Positions 35,977-48,394 are shown, counted from the first letter of the stretch. The stretch: 64,000 bases of DNA from Siphonodentalium dalli (GCA_032622095.1 CP136063.1:31064987-31128986), one strand, 5' to 3'. The notes: generated from the sequence alone by a model not told the origin. Translations and numbers: made by a program.

Positions 35977-37290
35977 AACATATGCTTCAGATAGAGGATG
36001 CAGCATGGTCAATTTCGTATCATTTAATAACACGCTTGTTGTTAAAATTCGCGGCACTGACGACGTAATGGTTTCTTTTGGCATTGTATTCGTTTCTTTG
36101 GATTGTATTTGTATTTTTGATAAAACAAAATATTGTAATAATCTATATATTGCAATATTTCATAATTTTCATGTATTTGGCGGACATTTTTACGGCCATC
36201 TTTATAATCAAGCATGGAAAATTTGAAACATAGTTCGACCCACATAATTATACTATAAGATTCCTATCATAAAATTGACATATTAAACTTCAATTCGAGA
36301 AAGTTATTAACCGATTAAATTAAATACCGAAATCCGGTAGCCATCTTGGACGCCATCTTGGATTTCTCAAAATGCTCAAGGGTGAGACGTCCACACCACC
36401 CTAGAAATCATTACAGAGACCCTCCCCATGAATAATCAGCAAAGAAACAAACTATAACAGAGAATTTTGGGTTGCCCCCTACTTCCGCTGGACTTCCAAT
36501 GGGTTCTATTTCACATCAAATAAATTAATTAGCAAACGGTGATTCGAGAATTTCTTTAGGTACGATCTGGTCTTCTATAGTTCAAGAGTTTTGATATGTT
36601 AATTATAGTATAAATTGTCTCGCCTTTTCATTGGTTTAAATTGACGCACCCCCTTTTTCGCGGGAATTTCTAATTGCCTTTGTTAATTTTTATCATTATA
36701 TTGATATTTTCTTCTGAGGCTACAAGTTTGAAAACTTTCCCACCCTCCCATCCCTTCAGAAAAGAATGATGTCTTTCCTACTTTGCAGGCGGGTTGAAAT
36801 AAATCGAATGACTGTTGATGTGTACAGTGTTGTCTGGCATGTGTTTTGTCCATGTATGCATATGTTCTATTTATTAACTTGCATGTTTGTCTTGAATTAA
36901 TTTATTTTCTGTTATTAAATTTAGAAGAATTTTATTTTTCCTCGAACCCTTGGGTAATTATCAGAAACATAATTTCACAGTATTCGCTGAAGTATTCAAA
37001 CAATTGAACCACTGTATTGTTCCATTTGAGACATGTGACTCTCAACCACCCGTTAGTGTAGACTCACATGTAGGCTGTGTATTCATCTATCGTTTCGTGA
37101 ATGGCGCTTATAAACACAACCACATATTTAGACGCACGTTTATTCAACATAATATGATATTTCCCTCTTCCTTTGTTCGAGTGATACTTGATCCTTCATT
37201 AACTTGAACTACATAATTAACAATTACACTGTGCTAATGGAATTCGGTTCGAATTATATTGGATGACCTATATATATTGATATATTGATT
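35977..37290. promoter_or_regulatory. Upstream region of gene F
   Basis: Mirror of 29712-31017, including the 5' block near 37.10-37.20 kb. No coding sequence is supported. Confidence 0.4.
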
Positions 37291-38429
37291 ATGGGAGATG
37301 CTACCCTCAATGATGATGAGACCGGCGCCAACACAGGAAATAAACAACATCATTGTGACGTATGTGGGAAATGGTTCACCCAATCAAAAAGCTTGGTGAC
37401 ACATAAGAAAATCCACACCGGAGATAAGCCTTATTGGTGTGATATATGCGGGAAATCTTTTAATCAATCGGGCAACTTGGTGAAGCATAAGAGAATACAC
37501 CATGGAGATAAGCACTACGATTGTGATATATGTGGGAAATCATTTAACTACACGAGCGACTTGGTGACACATAAGAGAATCCATACTGGAGATAAGCCTT
37601 ACCGTTGTGATATATGTGGGAAATCTTTAATCAATCGGGCAACTTGGTGAAACATAAGAGAATACACCATGGAGATAAGCACTACGATTGTGATATATGT
37701 GGGAAATCATTTAACTACACGAGCGACTTGGTGACACATAAGAAAATCCACACCGGAGATAAGCCTTATTGGTGTGATATATGCGGGAAATCTTTTAATC
37801 AATCGGGCAACTTGGTGAAACATAAGAGAATACACCATGGAGATAAGCACTACGATTGTGATATATGTGGGAAATCATTTAACTACACGAGCGACTTGGT
37901 GACACATAAGAAAATCCACACCGGAGATAAGCCTTATTGGTGTGATATATGCGGGAAATCTTTTAATCAATCGGGCAACTTGGTGAAACATAAGAGAATA
38001 CACCATGGAGATAAGCACTACGATTGTGATATATGTGGGAAATCATTTAACTACACGAGCGACTTGGTGACACATAAGAGAATCCATACTGGAGATAAGC
38101 CTTACCGTTGTGATATATGTGGGAAATCATTTAGTCAGTTGAGCAGCGTGGTGAATCATAAGAGAATCCATACTGGAGATAAGCCTTACCATTGTGATAT
38201 ATGCGGGAAATCATTTAGTAGATCGAGCAACTTGGTGACACATAAGAGAATCCACATCGGAGATAAACCATATTGTTGTGATATATGTGGGAACTCATTT
38301 AATCGGTCGAGCTACTTGGTGGCACATAAGAGAATCCACACCGGAGATAAGCCTTACCTTTGTGATATATGCGGGAAATCGTTCACTCAATCGAGCGCAT
38401 TGGTTAAACATAAGAGGATCCACACTTGA
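37291..38429 (+). pseudogene. C2H2 zinc-finger gene F, 13 fingers, frameshifted
   Basis: Mirror copy of gene E, starting at the ATG of MGDATLNDDE (37291). A two-finger unit of 168 bp (helices N-Q-S-G-N-L-V-K-H and N-Y-T-S-D-L-V-T-H) occurs four times in a row from about 37432 to 38104. In the second unit one T of a run is lost (AAATCTTTAATC against AAATCTTTTAATC, near 37626), shifting the frame; the product would stop at 37650 after three full fingers. The rest continues open to the shared H-T-stop at 38429. Compared with E, fingers 5 and 8-10 are missing. The array was remodelled by unequal exchange after the inverted duplication. It is probably nonfunctional as read unless the T loss is a sequencing error. 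Confidence 0.85.
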
Positions 38430-38745
38430 TATAAGCCGATGTGAGATATGTTGGGAATAATTTTTCCAATCGAGCAATTTAGCAACACATAAAAGAATCC
38501 ACACTGGGGATAAAACCACATACATCTCTCCATATGTAGTTTCTGGAATTTAATATGTTCGTCGCAGGACAATTGGAAATAATCTTAGATTCTGATGACA
38601 GCAAAAAAGAGGGCGGAATGAATATTCTTTGTAACTATAAACAATATGATTAGAAGGCCTCCCTCGAATTATGTACAACATGGATTCCGCGCATAGAGTT
38701 TGGTCAAAGCTCATGGGATGATAACCCCAGTGTAACCGATTACAC
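38430..38745 (+). other. Decayed terminal finger and 3' flank of gene F
   Basis: After the stop the same frame family shows [17 protein letters not shown] and T-T-Y-I-S-P-Y, an ancestral last finger and tail now outside the reading frame. The DNA around 38.57-38.62 kb matches the conserved downstream segment of loci C and G. Confidence 0.5.
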
Positions 38746-39470
38746 AGGGAGGTTCTGCCAAAAAGGGGAACACCGATGTACCTAGGGCGGATCTGCCCGA
38801 CAGATGAACAATCACTGTAACACCTATGTACATAGGGAGGTTCTGCCAGGCAGCTGAACAATCACTCTAACATCGATGTACCTAGGGAGATTCTGTCGCC
38901 AAATAGAGGAACAATCACTCTAACATCGATGTACCTAGGGAGGTTCTGTTCTGCCAGACAGCTGAACAATCACTGTAACATCGATGTTCCTAGGGAGATT
39001 CTGTCGCAAAATAGAGGAACAATCACTGTAACACCGATGCAGTGTGCAGTGGATTCCGCACATACAGTTTAGTCAAAGCTCATGGGAAATAACCCCAGTG
39101 GCACCGATTACATAGGGATGTTCTGCCAGACAGCTGAACAATGACTGTAACACCGGTGTACATAGGGATGTTCTGCTATACAGACGAACATTCACTCTAA
39201 CATCGATGAACATAGGGAGGCTCTGTCAGACAGCTGAACAATCACTGTAACATCGATGTACCGTACCTAGGGAGGTTCTGCCAGACAGATGAACAATCAC
39301 TGTAACACCGATGTACCTATGGAGGTTCTGTTAGGCAGAGGAACAATCACTGTAACATCGATGTACATAGGGAGGCTCTGTCAGACAGCTGAACAATCAC
39401 TGTAACACCGATGTACCTATGGAGGTTCTGTTATGCAGAGGAACAATCACTGTAACAGGTAATCCAACAA
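38745..39470. repeat. Minisatellite, ~50 bp unit, right arm
   Basis: About thirteen units of the GAACAATCACTGTAACA / CTAGGGAGGTTCTG repeat, against about nine in the left arm. Confidence 0.85.
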
Positions 39471-40014
39471 AACTGGGATGTGACAAAAGTTCTCTGTTAA
39501 AGTTTTTTTCTCTGATAATAATTTATCACTGAGGTATCTTTATTGATATCCCGGTTGATGTAGATGTGTAACCTTTGGGGAACTATTTTTATTCAAGATG
39601 GCCGCTGAGTACCAAAATTCGTAAAATTGTTTGTATATGTCGATCATGCCAGTGGCAATTCCGTATCAATAACACTATTTTTTACATTAATGATGTGATA
39701 TAATACTTGTATTATGATATAAAGTAACAAATAAAATGAACTGGACAAAATCAGTGACAAATACTCGAGATGGCTGCCAAAATAGCCGCTCTAGTTCTAC
39801 CCATAACTCTTGCAGTACTATCAAGACAGTGCTACCTATATATAACCCCATTCTCTAGAATAGAATCCTAGTCATTTATCCGACAATTGCATTTATATAA
39901 ACTGTATGCCAAAATGCACGAACACTTTGATTTTAGCGTGATGCGGATTATGTATAATCGTCTATGACCATAACGCATGCAGGTTGTCTCAATGGCCACG
40001 TCATTTAAATACCA

Positions 40015-40096
40015 TTAAAGATAGATTATCTCTTTAAATAACAAATTCTAAATAGTTGCGTGTGTATAAAGTAATAGATATAAACTGAAGACCCAT
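40015..40096 (+). repeat. MITE-A start fragment at the palindrome edge
   Basis: TTAAAGATAGATTATCTC runs to GAAGACCCAT, then the foldback element begins. The left arm has the empty site at 27263-27266 (TTTAATG). The rest of this MITE-A and the sequence beyond it are missing on the right. Confidence 0.8.
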
Positions 40097-40320
40097 GTGT
40101 TACGCCAGCTTTTGAAGTAATTACCACTTTTGAAGTAGGTCTCCACTTTTGAAGTAAAAAACGCCAGCTTTTGAAGTAACTCACCACTTTTGTAATAAAA
40201 TCGCCAGCTTTTGTAGTAAAGTGAGGTCTCCGCTTTTGAAGTAAAAAACGCCAGCTTTTGTAGTAAAAAAACTAGGTCTCCACTTTTGAAGTAACAAAAT
40301 TACAGCTTTTGAAGTAAACT
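40097..40320. repeat. TTTTGAAGTAA terminal array, left
   Basis: Alternating GCCAGCTTTTGAAGTAA and CCACTTTTGAAGTA units, about ten copies. The complementary array is at 44632-44852. Confidence 0.85.
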
Positions 40321-40379
40321 GACTCAATAAATTTTGACGGGCGCTGAACGATTTTCATGACAAAGTCAACCCGATAATC

Positions 40380-41320
40380 AATAGTGGCTATCGCCCATAC
40401 GAGTGTGACGTGGTTTGAATAGCTTTCAGTCATGCCAACACAATCGCCCATACACGTGTGACGTGTACCAAAAGGCACTTAGTGAGTCCGGTTCCGTGAC
40501 AAAAGATTCCACACAGGTAATCGACCATACGAGTGTGACGTGGTTTGAATAGCCTCCAATCGTACCAACACAAGAGAAATCACACAGCCAATCGCCCATA
40601 CACGTGTGACTTGTACCAAAAGGCACTTAGTGAGTCCGGTTCCGTGACAAAAGAATCCACACCGGTAATCGACCATATGCATGTGACGAGGTTCGAATAT
40701 CCTTCAGTCATACCAACACAAGAGAAATCACACAGTCAATCGCCCATACGCGTGTGACGTGTACCAAAAGGCACTTAGAGAGTCCGGTTCCGTGACAAAA
40801 GAATCCACACAGGTGATCGACCATACGAGTGTGACGTGGTTTGAATAGCTTTGAGTCATACCAACACAAGATAAATCATACAGTCAATCGCCCATACATG
40901 TGTGACTTGTACCAAAAGGCACTTAGTGAGTCCGGTTCCGTGACAAAAGAATCCACACCCGTAATCGACCATATGCATGTGACGTGGTTCGAATAGCGTT
41001 CAGTCATAACAGCAGAAGATAATTTATAGAGTCAATCGCCCATATAAGTGTGACGTGTACCGAACGGCATTTAGTGAGTCCGTTTTTCTGCCAAAGCATA
41101 TGAACACACATAGGTGATCAATCATACGAGTTACGAGTATATAAGATTGTTCCCAGTCAGCCTGACAACCCACACTATTGAATGCCCTTACAAGTGCGAC
41201 CGTTGTCAGAAGAAGTTCGATGTTACATTGAGTCAGACAAGACTGAAGACGTTTTGTCAGTCCAGTAACATGACGACATATATAGTTTCTCGAAATTAGG
41301 TGATGTATTAGTTCCAACGG
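40380..41320 (+). pseudogene. Degenerate zinc-finger tandem array, left arm
   Basis: Five ~147 bp units each translate in pieces as a former finger pair: R-P-Y-T-C-D-V-Y-Q-K-A-L-S-E-S-G-S-V-T-K, then H-T-G-D-R-P-Y-E-C-D-V in another frame. The second cysteine is Y or lost, and histidines are out of frame, so no unit can fold as C2H2. The last block (41160-41300) has better C-D-R-C-Q-K-K-F. A unit length of 147 bp rather than 168 (two fingers) indicates that a ~21 bp loss preceded amplification. Confidence 0.65.
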
Positions 41321-43318
41321 AAAATAGTTGGTATATTTATTATTGGCCTCACTTTTAATTGCATATTCGTACCCTCGAAATTAGGTGACCCGACGCGTTA
41401 GGGACAGCAGAAAATGTTTGGTTTATTAGATTCGTCTCTGGAAGGCGACATTAACAACAATTTTCAATCATTAAAATTATGTCACATAACCGAAGTATTA
41501 TAACTACGTCAAACGTGGCCAGCTATAAAACACGGGAGCCAGTAATGTGTTGTATGGAAACCATTGGGTTCACATACACTCTGATGATTGAGTATATAAA
41601 ATAACGGATTCGGTGGCATTATGTCGCTATACAGGGAAAGTTAAACTTTCAAATCTCAATGTTCTTGATGCTAAAAGGTTCAGTCTCCTTTCAAAATTTA
41701 TTCAACACAATATACGAATACAATTAATTATTCTATTGTCAATTGTCAGGCACAGCAATACAAAATGAAACGCATAACAAAATTAAGAATGAATGGAACG
41801 ATGTTGTTGATGTTGTTAAATAATAATTAGTCAAATTTATCCTCAACCTCCCCTTAGACGCTATATTTATTGAATAGATATGTATAATATTGTATAGCTT
41901 GATCCCTTATCGCCTCTCATCCACATCAACAATTCTGCTATCTGAATCTGTTTTGTTTATTATGGTCAATAAATGAAATCAATATTCTATCATGAAGACA
42001 ATATATGATGGTATACATATTTACTATTGCTATGTTGCACCTATCAATTGGGGTCAGACTAAGTGGTGTATGGTATACATATTTACTATTGCTATGTTGC
42101 ACCTATCAATTGGGGTCAGACTAAGTGGTGTATTATAGTCAGGGAAGGTTGAGGTGTCCCACGGACTGATAACTTAACATAAAAACAATGGTGAATTATT
42201 TTGAGATATCACTGGTCGATCATGATTGATATCTAGATCTACAATGTAGATCATAATTACTACTCCCCTCATTTTCAACTACGTTAGTTATAAACGCCCA
42301 GACCGTGCGCTGCTCGCAATGTGGTAACCCCTTTCCAAAAAAAAAAACTAAATACCAAATGCAGAACAAAATTACGACAATGAATTTATTGATATACTGC
42401 AAACCATCGGTGCACGCTGGGATTGATGAGCAATTATGTATAACACAAAATAGAATATATGCCAGTCCCTTCCCAATAGTATTGCCCTCGACTTACCAGC
42501 AACTTACCGTAACATACCTGCCCTATTCAGGGCAACACCAGTTACTGGCGATTGTGGCCAATGTTGACACCTCCCACTCGCAGAGGACTCACATTCAACA
42601 ATGCAATCGCAGGCATAGCTACCACATGGTGTAATACACGCTCGGAACACGGGCTCCACTGGCCGCCATGGAGAATCACCACAGCATAACGCCTGAACAT
42701 TAAATGTTATGATAAAACATTACAACTGTAGCGCCCAAAGAGGCCGGATCTACACAGCGATATGGTATGCGATTTTCTTGTTATCCTGTTCCCTCTTTTG
42801 AAGGTTCTAGAGCTGTCACGAAGTCTCGAACGATATAACACAATCCCGTAACAGACGTGAGTATGTTCAATAATTTAGTTTGTAATTCCAGGAACCATTA
42901 TCTCTCGTTATTAAAGTGTCCAAAGGAGATTGTATTTCAGTTGTAAATTGAATGAACATCTTTGACTTATTATTATGTAGCACGTGCATGATAATATTAT
43001 TCTAACTGGGACAATGACTCGTGAAATTATGCAGAATCGGTGTCTTGTTGTATGACATTCTTAATCACCTGACATCTGGACTTTCGTCCTTTGTTTCATA
43101 GTTGGCCAATCAGAATGAACCACGTTAAGAAAATGGACTTATTTATCATTATTGATAATCGACTATAAAATTACAAAAAGGAGACTGAACCTTTTGGCAC
43201 CAGGAACATTGCGAATTGGAAGTTTGACATAGGGCTGTTCTTCCAAAGAAGAGCACAAATAGACCAACTATTTTCCGTTGTAACTGATACTTTTGTCACG
43301 TCCCCCAATTTTGAGGAA
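41321..43318. other. Spacer of the foldback-like element
   Basis: No recognisable gene. Short inverted matches tie 41315-41335 to ~43275 (GGAAAATAGTTGG) and 41640-41690 to 43174-43235 (AAAAGGTTCAGTCTCCTTT). A perfect 62 bp tandem duplication lies at 42009-42132. The small frame at 42305-42634 has no known motif. Confidence 0.55.
42009..42132. repeat. Perfect 62 bp tandem duplication
   Basis: TGGTATACATATTTACTATT and the following 42 bases occur twice with no difference. It is a very recent slip or an assembly effect. Confidence 0.9.
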
Positions 43319-44580
43319 ATGTACATGTTGCCATGTTACTGTACTGACAGAACGTCTTCAGACACACATCTTGTCACCAGCGTGGATTCTCTTATATATT
43401 GTAAGACTCACGGTCATGGCGAACTTCTTCTAACAAACGTCGCACCCATAAGGCCGGTCACCAGTGTGGATCGCCAGGTTGACGGACAGACTGGGAACAA
43501 CATTGCATACCCGTATGATTGACCACCTATGTGTGTTCTCATGTGCTTAGGCAAGGAACCGGACTAACTAAATGCCTTTCTGGTACACGTCACACGTGTA
43601 TGGGCGATTGACTGTGTGATTTCTCTGGCGTTGGTATGATTGGAGGATATTCAAACCACGTCACACTCGTATGGTCGATCACCTGTGTGGATTCTTTTGT
43701 CACGGAACCGGACTCACTAAGTGCCTTTTTGTACAAGTCACACGTGTATGGGCGATTGACTGAGATTTCTCTTGTGTTGGTATGATTGGAGCCTATTCAA
43801 ACCACGTCACACTCGTATGGTCGATTACCTGTGTGGATTCTTTTTGTCACGGAACCGGACTTACTAATTGCCTTTTGGTACACGTCACACGTCTATGGAC
43901 GATTGACTGTGATTTCTCGTGATGGTATAACTGAAAGCTATTCAAACCACGTCACACTCGTATGGCCGATTACCGGTGTATATTATTTTGTCACGGAACC
44001 GGACTCACTAACTGCCTTTTTATACACGTCACACGTGTATGTGCGATTGACTGTGATTTCTCTTGTGTTCGTATGATTGGAGGCTATTCAAACCACGTCA
44101 CACTCGTATGGTCGATCACTTGTGTGGAATATTTTGTCACGGAACCGGACTCACTAAGTGCCTTTTGGTACAAGTCACACGTGTATGGGCGATTGACTGT
44201 ATGATTTATCTTGTGTTGGTATGACTCAAAGCTATTCAAACCACGTCACACTCGTATGGTCGATCACCTGTGTGGATTCTTTTGTCACGGAACCAGACTA
44301 TATAAGTGGCTTTTGGTACACGTCACACGCGTATGGGCGATTGACTGTGTGATTTCTCTTGTGTTGGTATGACTGAAGGATATTCGAACCTCGTCACATG
44401 CATATGGTCGATTACCGGTGTGGATTCTTTTGTCACGGAACCGGACTCACTAAGTGCCTTTTGGTACACGTCACACGTGTATGGGCGATTGACTGTGATT
44501 TCTCTTGTGTTGGCATGACTGAAAGCTATTCAAACCACGTCACACTCGTATGGGCGATAGCCACTATTGATTATCGGGTT
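43319..44580 (-). pseudogene. Degenerate zinc-finger tandem array, right arm
   Basis: Seven ~146-150 bp units (GGAACCGGAC at about 43556, 43704, 43851, 43996, 44142, 44288 and 44438), complementary to the left-arm units. The innermost part (43319-43520), read on the minus strand, still shows R-P-Y-G-C-D-V-C and K-R-I-H-A-G-D-K, so the source was a C2H2 gene with an H-T-G-D-R-P-Y linker, a different subfamily from genes A to G. Confidence 0.65.
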
Positions 44581-44631
44581 GACTTTGTCATGAAAATCGT
44601 TCAGCGCCCGTCAAAATTTATTGAGTCAGTT

Positions 44632-44852
44632 TACTTCAAAAGCTGTAATTTTGTTACTTCAAAAGTGGAGACCTAGTTTTTTTACTACAAAAGCTGGCGT
44701 TTTTTACTTCAAAAGCGGAGACCTCACTTTACTACAAAAGCTGGCGATTTTATTACAAAAGTGGTGAGTTACTTCAAAAGCTGGCGTTTTTTACTTCAAA
44801 AGTAGAGACCTACTTCAAAAGTGGTCAGTTACTTCAAAATCTGGCGTAACAC
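44632..44852. repeat. TTACTTCAAAA terminal array, right
   Basis: Complement of the 40097-40320 array, in the same order, with a few substitutions. Confidence 0.85.
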
Positions 44853-47049
44853 GCGAGTCATTGTAGAAAAGAGTTGAAAATTTCATGTCTCACCCATCAT
44901 TACTTGGTAACTTTAAGTACGTGTTTTCATTGTCTGATTTTCCAACAATCAGTAGGAATATTTTTGTTTACACCTACGGTATCATATTTTTTCAACTTTA
45001 GACTTTAGTAAAAATTGTTGTCTGAAATGAACACCATTTTGGAAATGTTCCAGTCTTATTCAATTTGGAAATTGCCAACAGTTGAAAAGCCTGGGTGCCG
45101 GTTGGAAAGTTTCAATGCAAGGGGGGGGGTGCAAATGGAAACTCGCGAAGGAGTTTGGTGTCTGGTTCAAGAGGAAATTCAACGTTGACACACCATAACA
45201 AAGACCATGTAGCCACGTCACTGATTCGGAGACCATAAATAGGTACATGTACATGTTTCAGAACCTAAAAACTTCCCCGGGAATCATACTCGAAAGATCA
45301 GATAGACCCTTTCACACCTCAATATAAGCCCCCCCTCTCCGATTAAGTATGTACTGGTAATCACACAAGAATGGCCTGGTTGACAAAATATTGATACATT
45401 GGCGTCATATGCTCTGGTAAGTACTTTCCATTGTCATTTTCCAGCTGTTTTAAATTTTTCGCACAGAAGTGAAACGAACGCTCTTTATTTATAACATATC
45501 AGGAATATATAGACAAACACGGAACGCTCCGTGTAAATAGCTGATTTTTTGTTGGGACCCAAACATCGTATTCAATCTTGTATTTGTTATGACTTCAATG
45601 CATCTTTCTGTGACATTTATTTATCGACCTATTTCGATACGGGGAAAAATCCACAAGAGAATATTATTAGGTGTGTATTTTGGAGCGCAAACCGACAAGT
45701 GGATTCAAGGTACCGGTTGGAAAATACCGAATTAAGGGGAGGTTGTTCGAATATAGTTACTTAGCATTACATTTTGGCAAACTCCATGCATAAATCAATC
45801 TCCTACATAACAGGGCGACAGACACAGTAGCGAGGGGACTGAACTCTGGTTTGCAGCTTGAGCATTTTCTTCAACGAAAGGGGGTGCTGCAATCGTAAAT
45901 TCCTATTCTGGCAGTACACGCACACCCCCCAACAACTATAAGCATTTAGCCTATTAGGGTATACAACTGAAAGTCGAACGGTGTCCACTGTCGTAGGCTG
46001 AACTTAGTTATCCATGGAAATCCATAACAAGGACGTGGCTGGATGGGTTTCAGCGTTGGGGAGGGGTGCAATGTGCATCCACTTTGGAATTTTCAACTGC
46101 AACCCCCTTTGGGGTTTGGTTTCCCCAAAAGTTACTGCCCCCACAGCCTAGATGTTAGCATTATTCTAAATGGATCAGTAGTATTGTTGCCACAACCAGA
46201 AGAGGAACGGAATACACTGAGAACATTTTGATATCCGAACCTGAAAATAGCTAACTCCTAACATCTAGACTGGCCTCAATAATTCCAACTGTTGGAAATT
46301 TCCAACCTGAGACCCCCCCCCCCACCCTAAGGTCGTAAAATGTCCAACTGATGCCATTTCAGTCAATTTTGTTTACCAAAAAGTCGGACAATGTGCAAAT
46401 GATGTTCCAAAAACAATTAATAATTGTTAGAAAATCAATATACGAGAACAATCTCAACCTATAATATTGTTGAATGTTGGTGTGACCGTGCGAAAGTTCC
46501 AATTAATGTTGTGTCATGTGTCATATCCAACTGTTGACAATTTTGACCAAAAATGTGGTAGGGTGGGGGATGTGAGACACCCGTGCAACACCCCTACCGC
46601 CATGTCCCTAAATCCATGCATTATCACACATGGATCGTGAAATTTAGATAGTAATTAAAATGACATTTTCTTCCTTATACAGTCGGATGCCATCACACGA
46701 AACTGACATGAATTTATTTGTTTTCGTTTCTGAGAATTGAAGGGTTAAACTTCAAATTCAAACTTTAAGTTGGTTGTGGAGGAAATGAATCCGACGACGC
46801 ACGCTTATCGTTTGAAATTCCATGTTATTCGGCATGATATTCTCAACTAAAGTACTTACCGGTACTTCTTCGGGTCCCTATAGCTGATGATGGTGTTCCG
46901 TGGTGCATTATCCAAATAATAATCCATTAAACCGAGAAGCTCACTCAGAGCACAAATGCAAGTTCAGTCAACAAACCAAAGCGTTATTTGAAAAAGAAAC
47001 ACGCGACCAGTTAAGGATGACGTTAAAATGACGTAATCGACCGATTTCT
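44853..47049. other. Intergenic, no gene recognised
   Basis: Contains G- and C-runs (45122, 46312) and scattered CCAACTGTTGGAAA-type words, perhaps an old inverted element, but no frame with known motifs. Frames at 45549-45764 and 46043-46231 are not supported. Confidence 0.4.
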
Positions 47050-47410
47050 CCACACTATGGACAACGTTGGGCCATCCTTGGTCCAACGTCGACATCTAAC
47101 GCACCTACTAACCTCACATATCGCCTAGTGCGTTACGTTTTCAACGGCGGGCCAACGTTAAACCAGTGGTAAAACCAGCGTTGCCTCAACGTTGGTTGTC
47201 CAACGTCGGGCCGACGTAGCCATGTTTGAAACGCGCAAAATCTGACGCATGTCGACGTTGCGCCATCGTTGTACCAACCACAAAAAGCCGACGTTGCGCC
47301 AACGTAATTATTCCAACGCAAGTCGACGTCGGGCCATCGTCGTACCAACCACAAAAGCCGACGTTGGACTAACGTAATTATTCCAACGTTGGCCCAACGT
47401 ACGTGTGCTA
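47050..47410. repeat. GTTGG/CCAACG-rich degenerate repeat
   Basis: Words such as CCAACGTTGG, GACGTTGCGCCA and TAATTATTCCAACG recur every ~60 bp (47280-47400) in direct and inverted form. It is a known style of animal minisatellite/MITE core. The frame 47133-47429 (minus) is a by-product. Confidence 0.7.
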
Positions 47411-48394
47411 TCTGGGACCTTACTGTCAATATTCTATCATGGCTAGTTTCAAAATCATAACGTTAATTATTATTACTATTTGTGTGTACTGTACATGTAC
47501 ATCGGTCATCAATTAACAATCTTAAGCAGAGCCGGGTTAAATATCTACTATATATGGTGGGTCATTCCCATCTTCAAGCTGTTCATGTCCTTGAGACATT
47601 CAATGTTATTTTGCTATTTTGCATGCGAAGTGGTAGACCATCCAATAGCTCATCAATACCACTCAGGACAGTGGGTGTTTTTCCTCAATTAATTGAATTT
47701 ATTGTTTAATATTCGAGTGCTTATGACGGACAATAGAACGGTGGGCATGTAGCAAGAAGAAAACCATAATCATAAATGGTAACGTCCTCAATATTATGTT
47801 ATTACGATGAATATAAATTATAAAAAAATTGTAAAATATATAATTGGTTACATGAATGAACTGCCTCAGAATTCCGTTAAACAACTAATCCTCAAAGTTA
47901 TTTAAAAAACTATGCCTTATTATTGCAGGTTTCTAATTCACCACACCAGAAGTCTCTAAATACGGATCAAAAATCGGAGTCATTGTGTTCCTGCTATAAA
48001 TCGTGTCGTTATTTTTTTTTAATACGTATAACATATACGCACCCGTTCACTAATTAAAATCAACATATTTCGACCATTTTAGGGGAACTCCGCGAGTTCA
48101 GGGATCTCCGCAAATAGGGACCCACTGCAAATTTTCACAACGGGCTCCCAATGGGTTATAAATTATTTTCAGGCTATCAGTTGGTGCAAACAATATTTAT
48201 TCCCAATACAGAACAAGATGAATATTTTACAAAAAATTATAATGGATGATTATGGGTGATTGCAATAGGATGAAACAACACTCCTATTGTGGCATTTTTG
48301 TAAGTTATCTCCCAGGCTATAAGTTTGTTGTATACTATTTCCATTTTTACTAAAGTAAACAAGTTAATATCGAATGACGATATTTCGAAAATGT
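47411..48394. other. Intergenic, no gene recognised
   Basis: AT-rich. Two overlapping frames at 47480-47709 (plus) have no motif or paralogue. Confidence 0.4.

Larger units (their letters stand above)
34346..40018. repeat. Right arm of the large inverted repeat
   Basis: Reverse complement of 27263-32191. It is longer than the left arm because of a 524 bp MITE-A insertion, extra minisatellite units and a zinc-finger pair expansion. It also has a ~70 bp deletion in the PIN-like part near 34568 and lacks three internal fingers. The outer end coincides with a MITE-A fragment at 40015. Confidence 0.9.
40097..44852. mobile_element. Foldback-like element built from zinc-finger repeats
   Basis: Ends are inverted: GTGTTACGCCAG at 40097 and its complement ending at 44852. 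Each arm begins with ~220 bp of arrayed TTTTGAAGTAA motifs, continues with 146-150 bp tandem units, and ends in one decayed finger block. Patchy inverted similarity extends inward to about 41700 and 43170, leaving a ~1.5 kb spacer. Arms made of internal tandem repeats are typical of foldback elements, but no transposase or clear target duplication is seen, so it could instead be a segmental inverted duplication. Confidence 0.6.

Noticed and set aside
40097-44852. Regularly spaced ~147 bp repeats as a CRISPR array
   Set aside because: Units are long, contiguous and derived from zinc-finger coding sequence, in an animal genome; there are no unique spacers.
47133-47429. 98-codon minus-strand frame
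   Set aside because: It lies wholly within the CCAACG-rich repeat and reads as repetitive tryptophan/arginine sequence.
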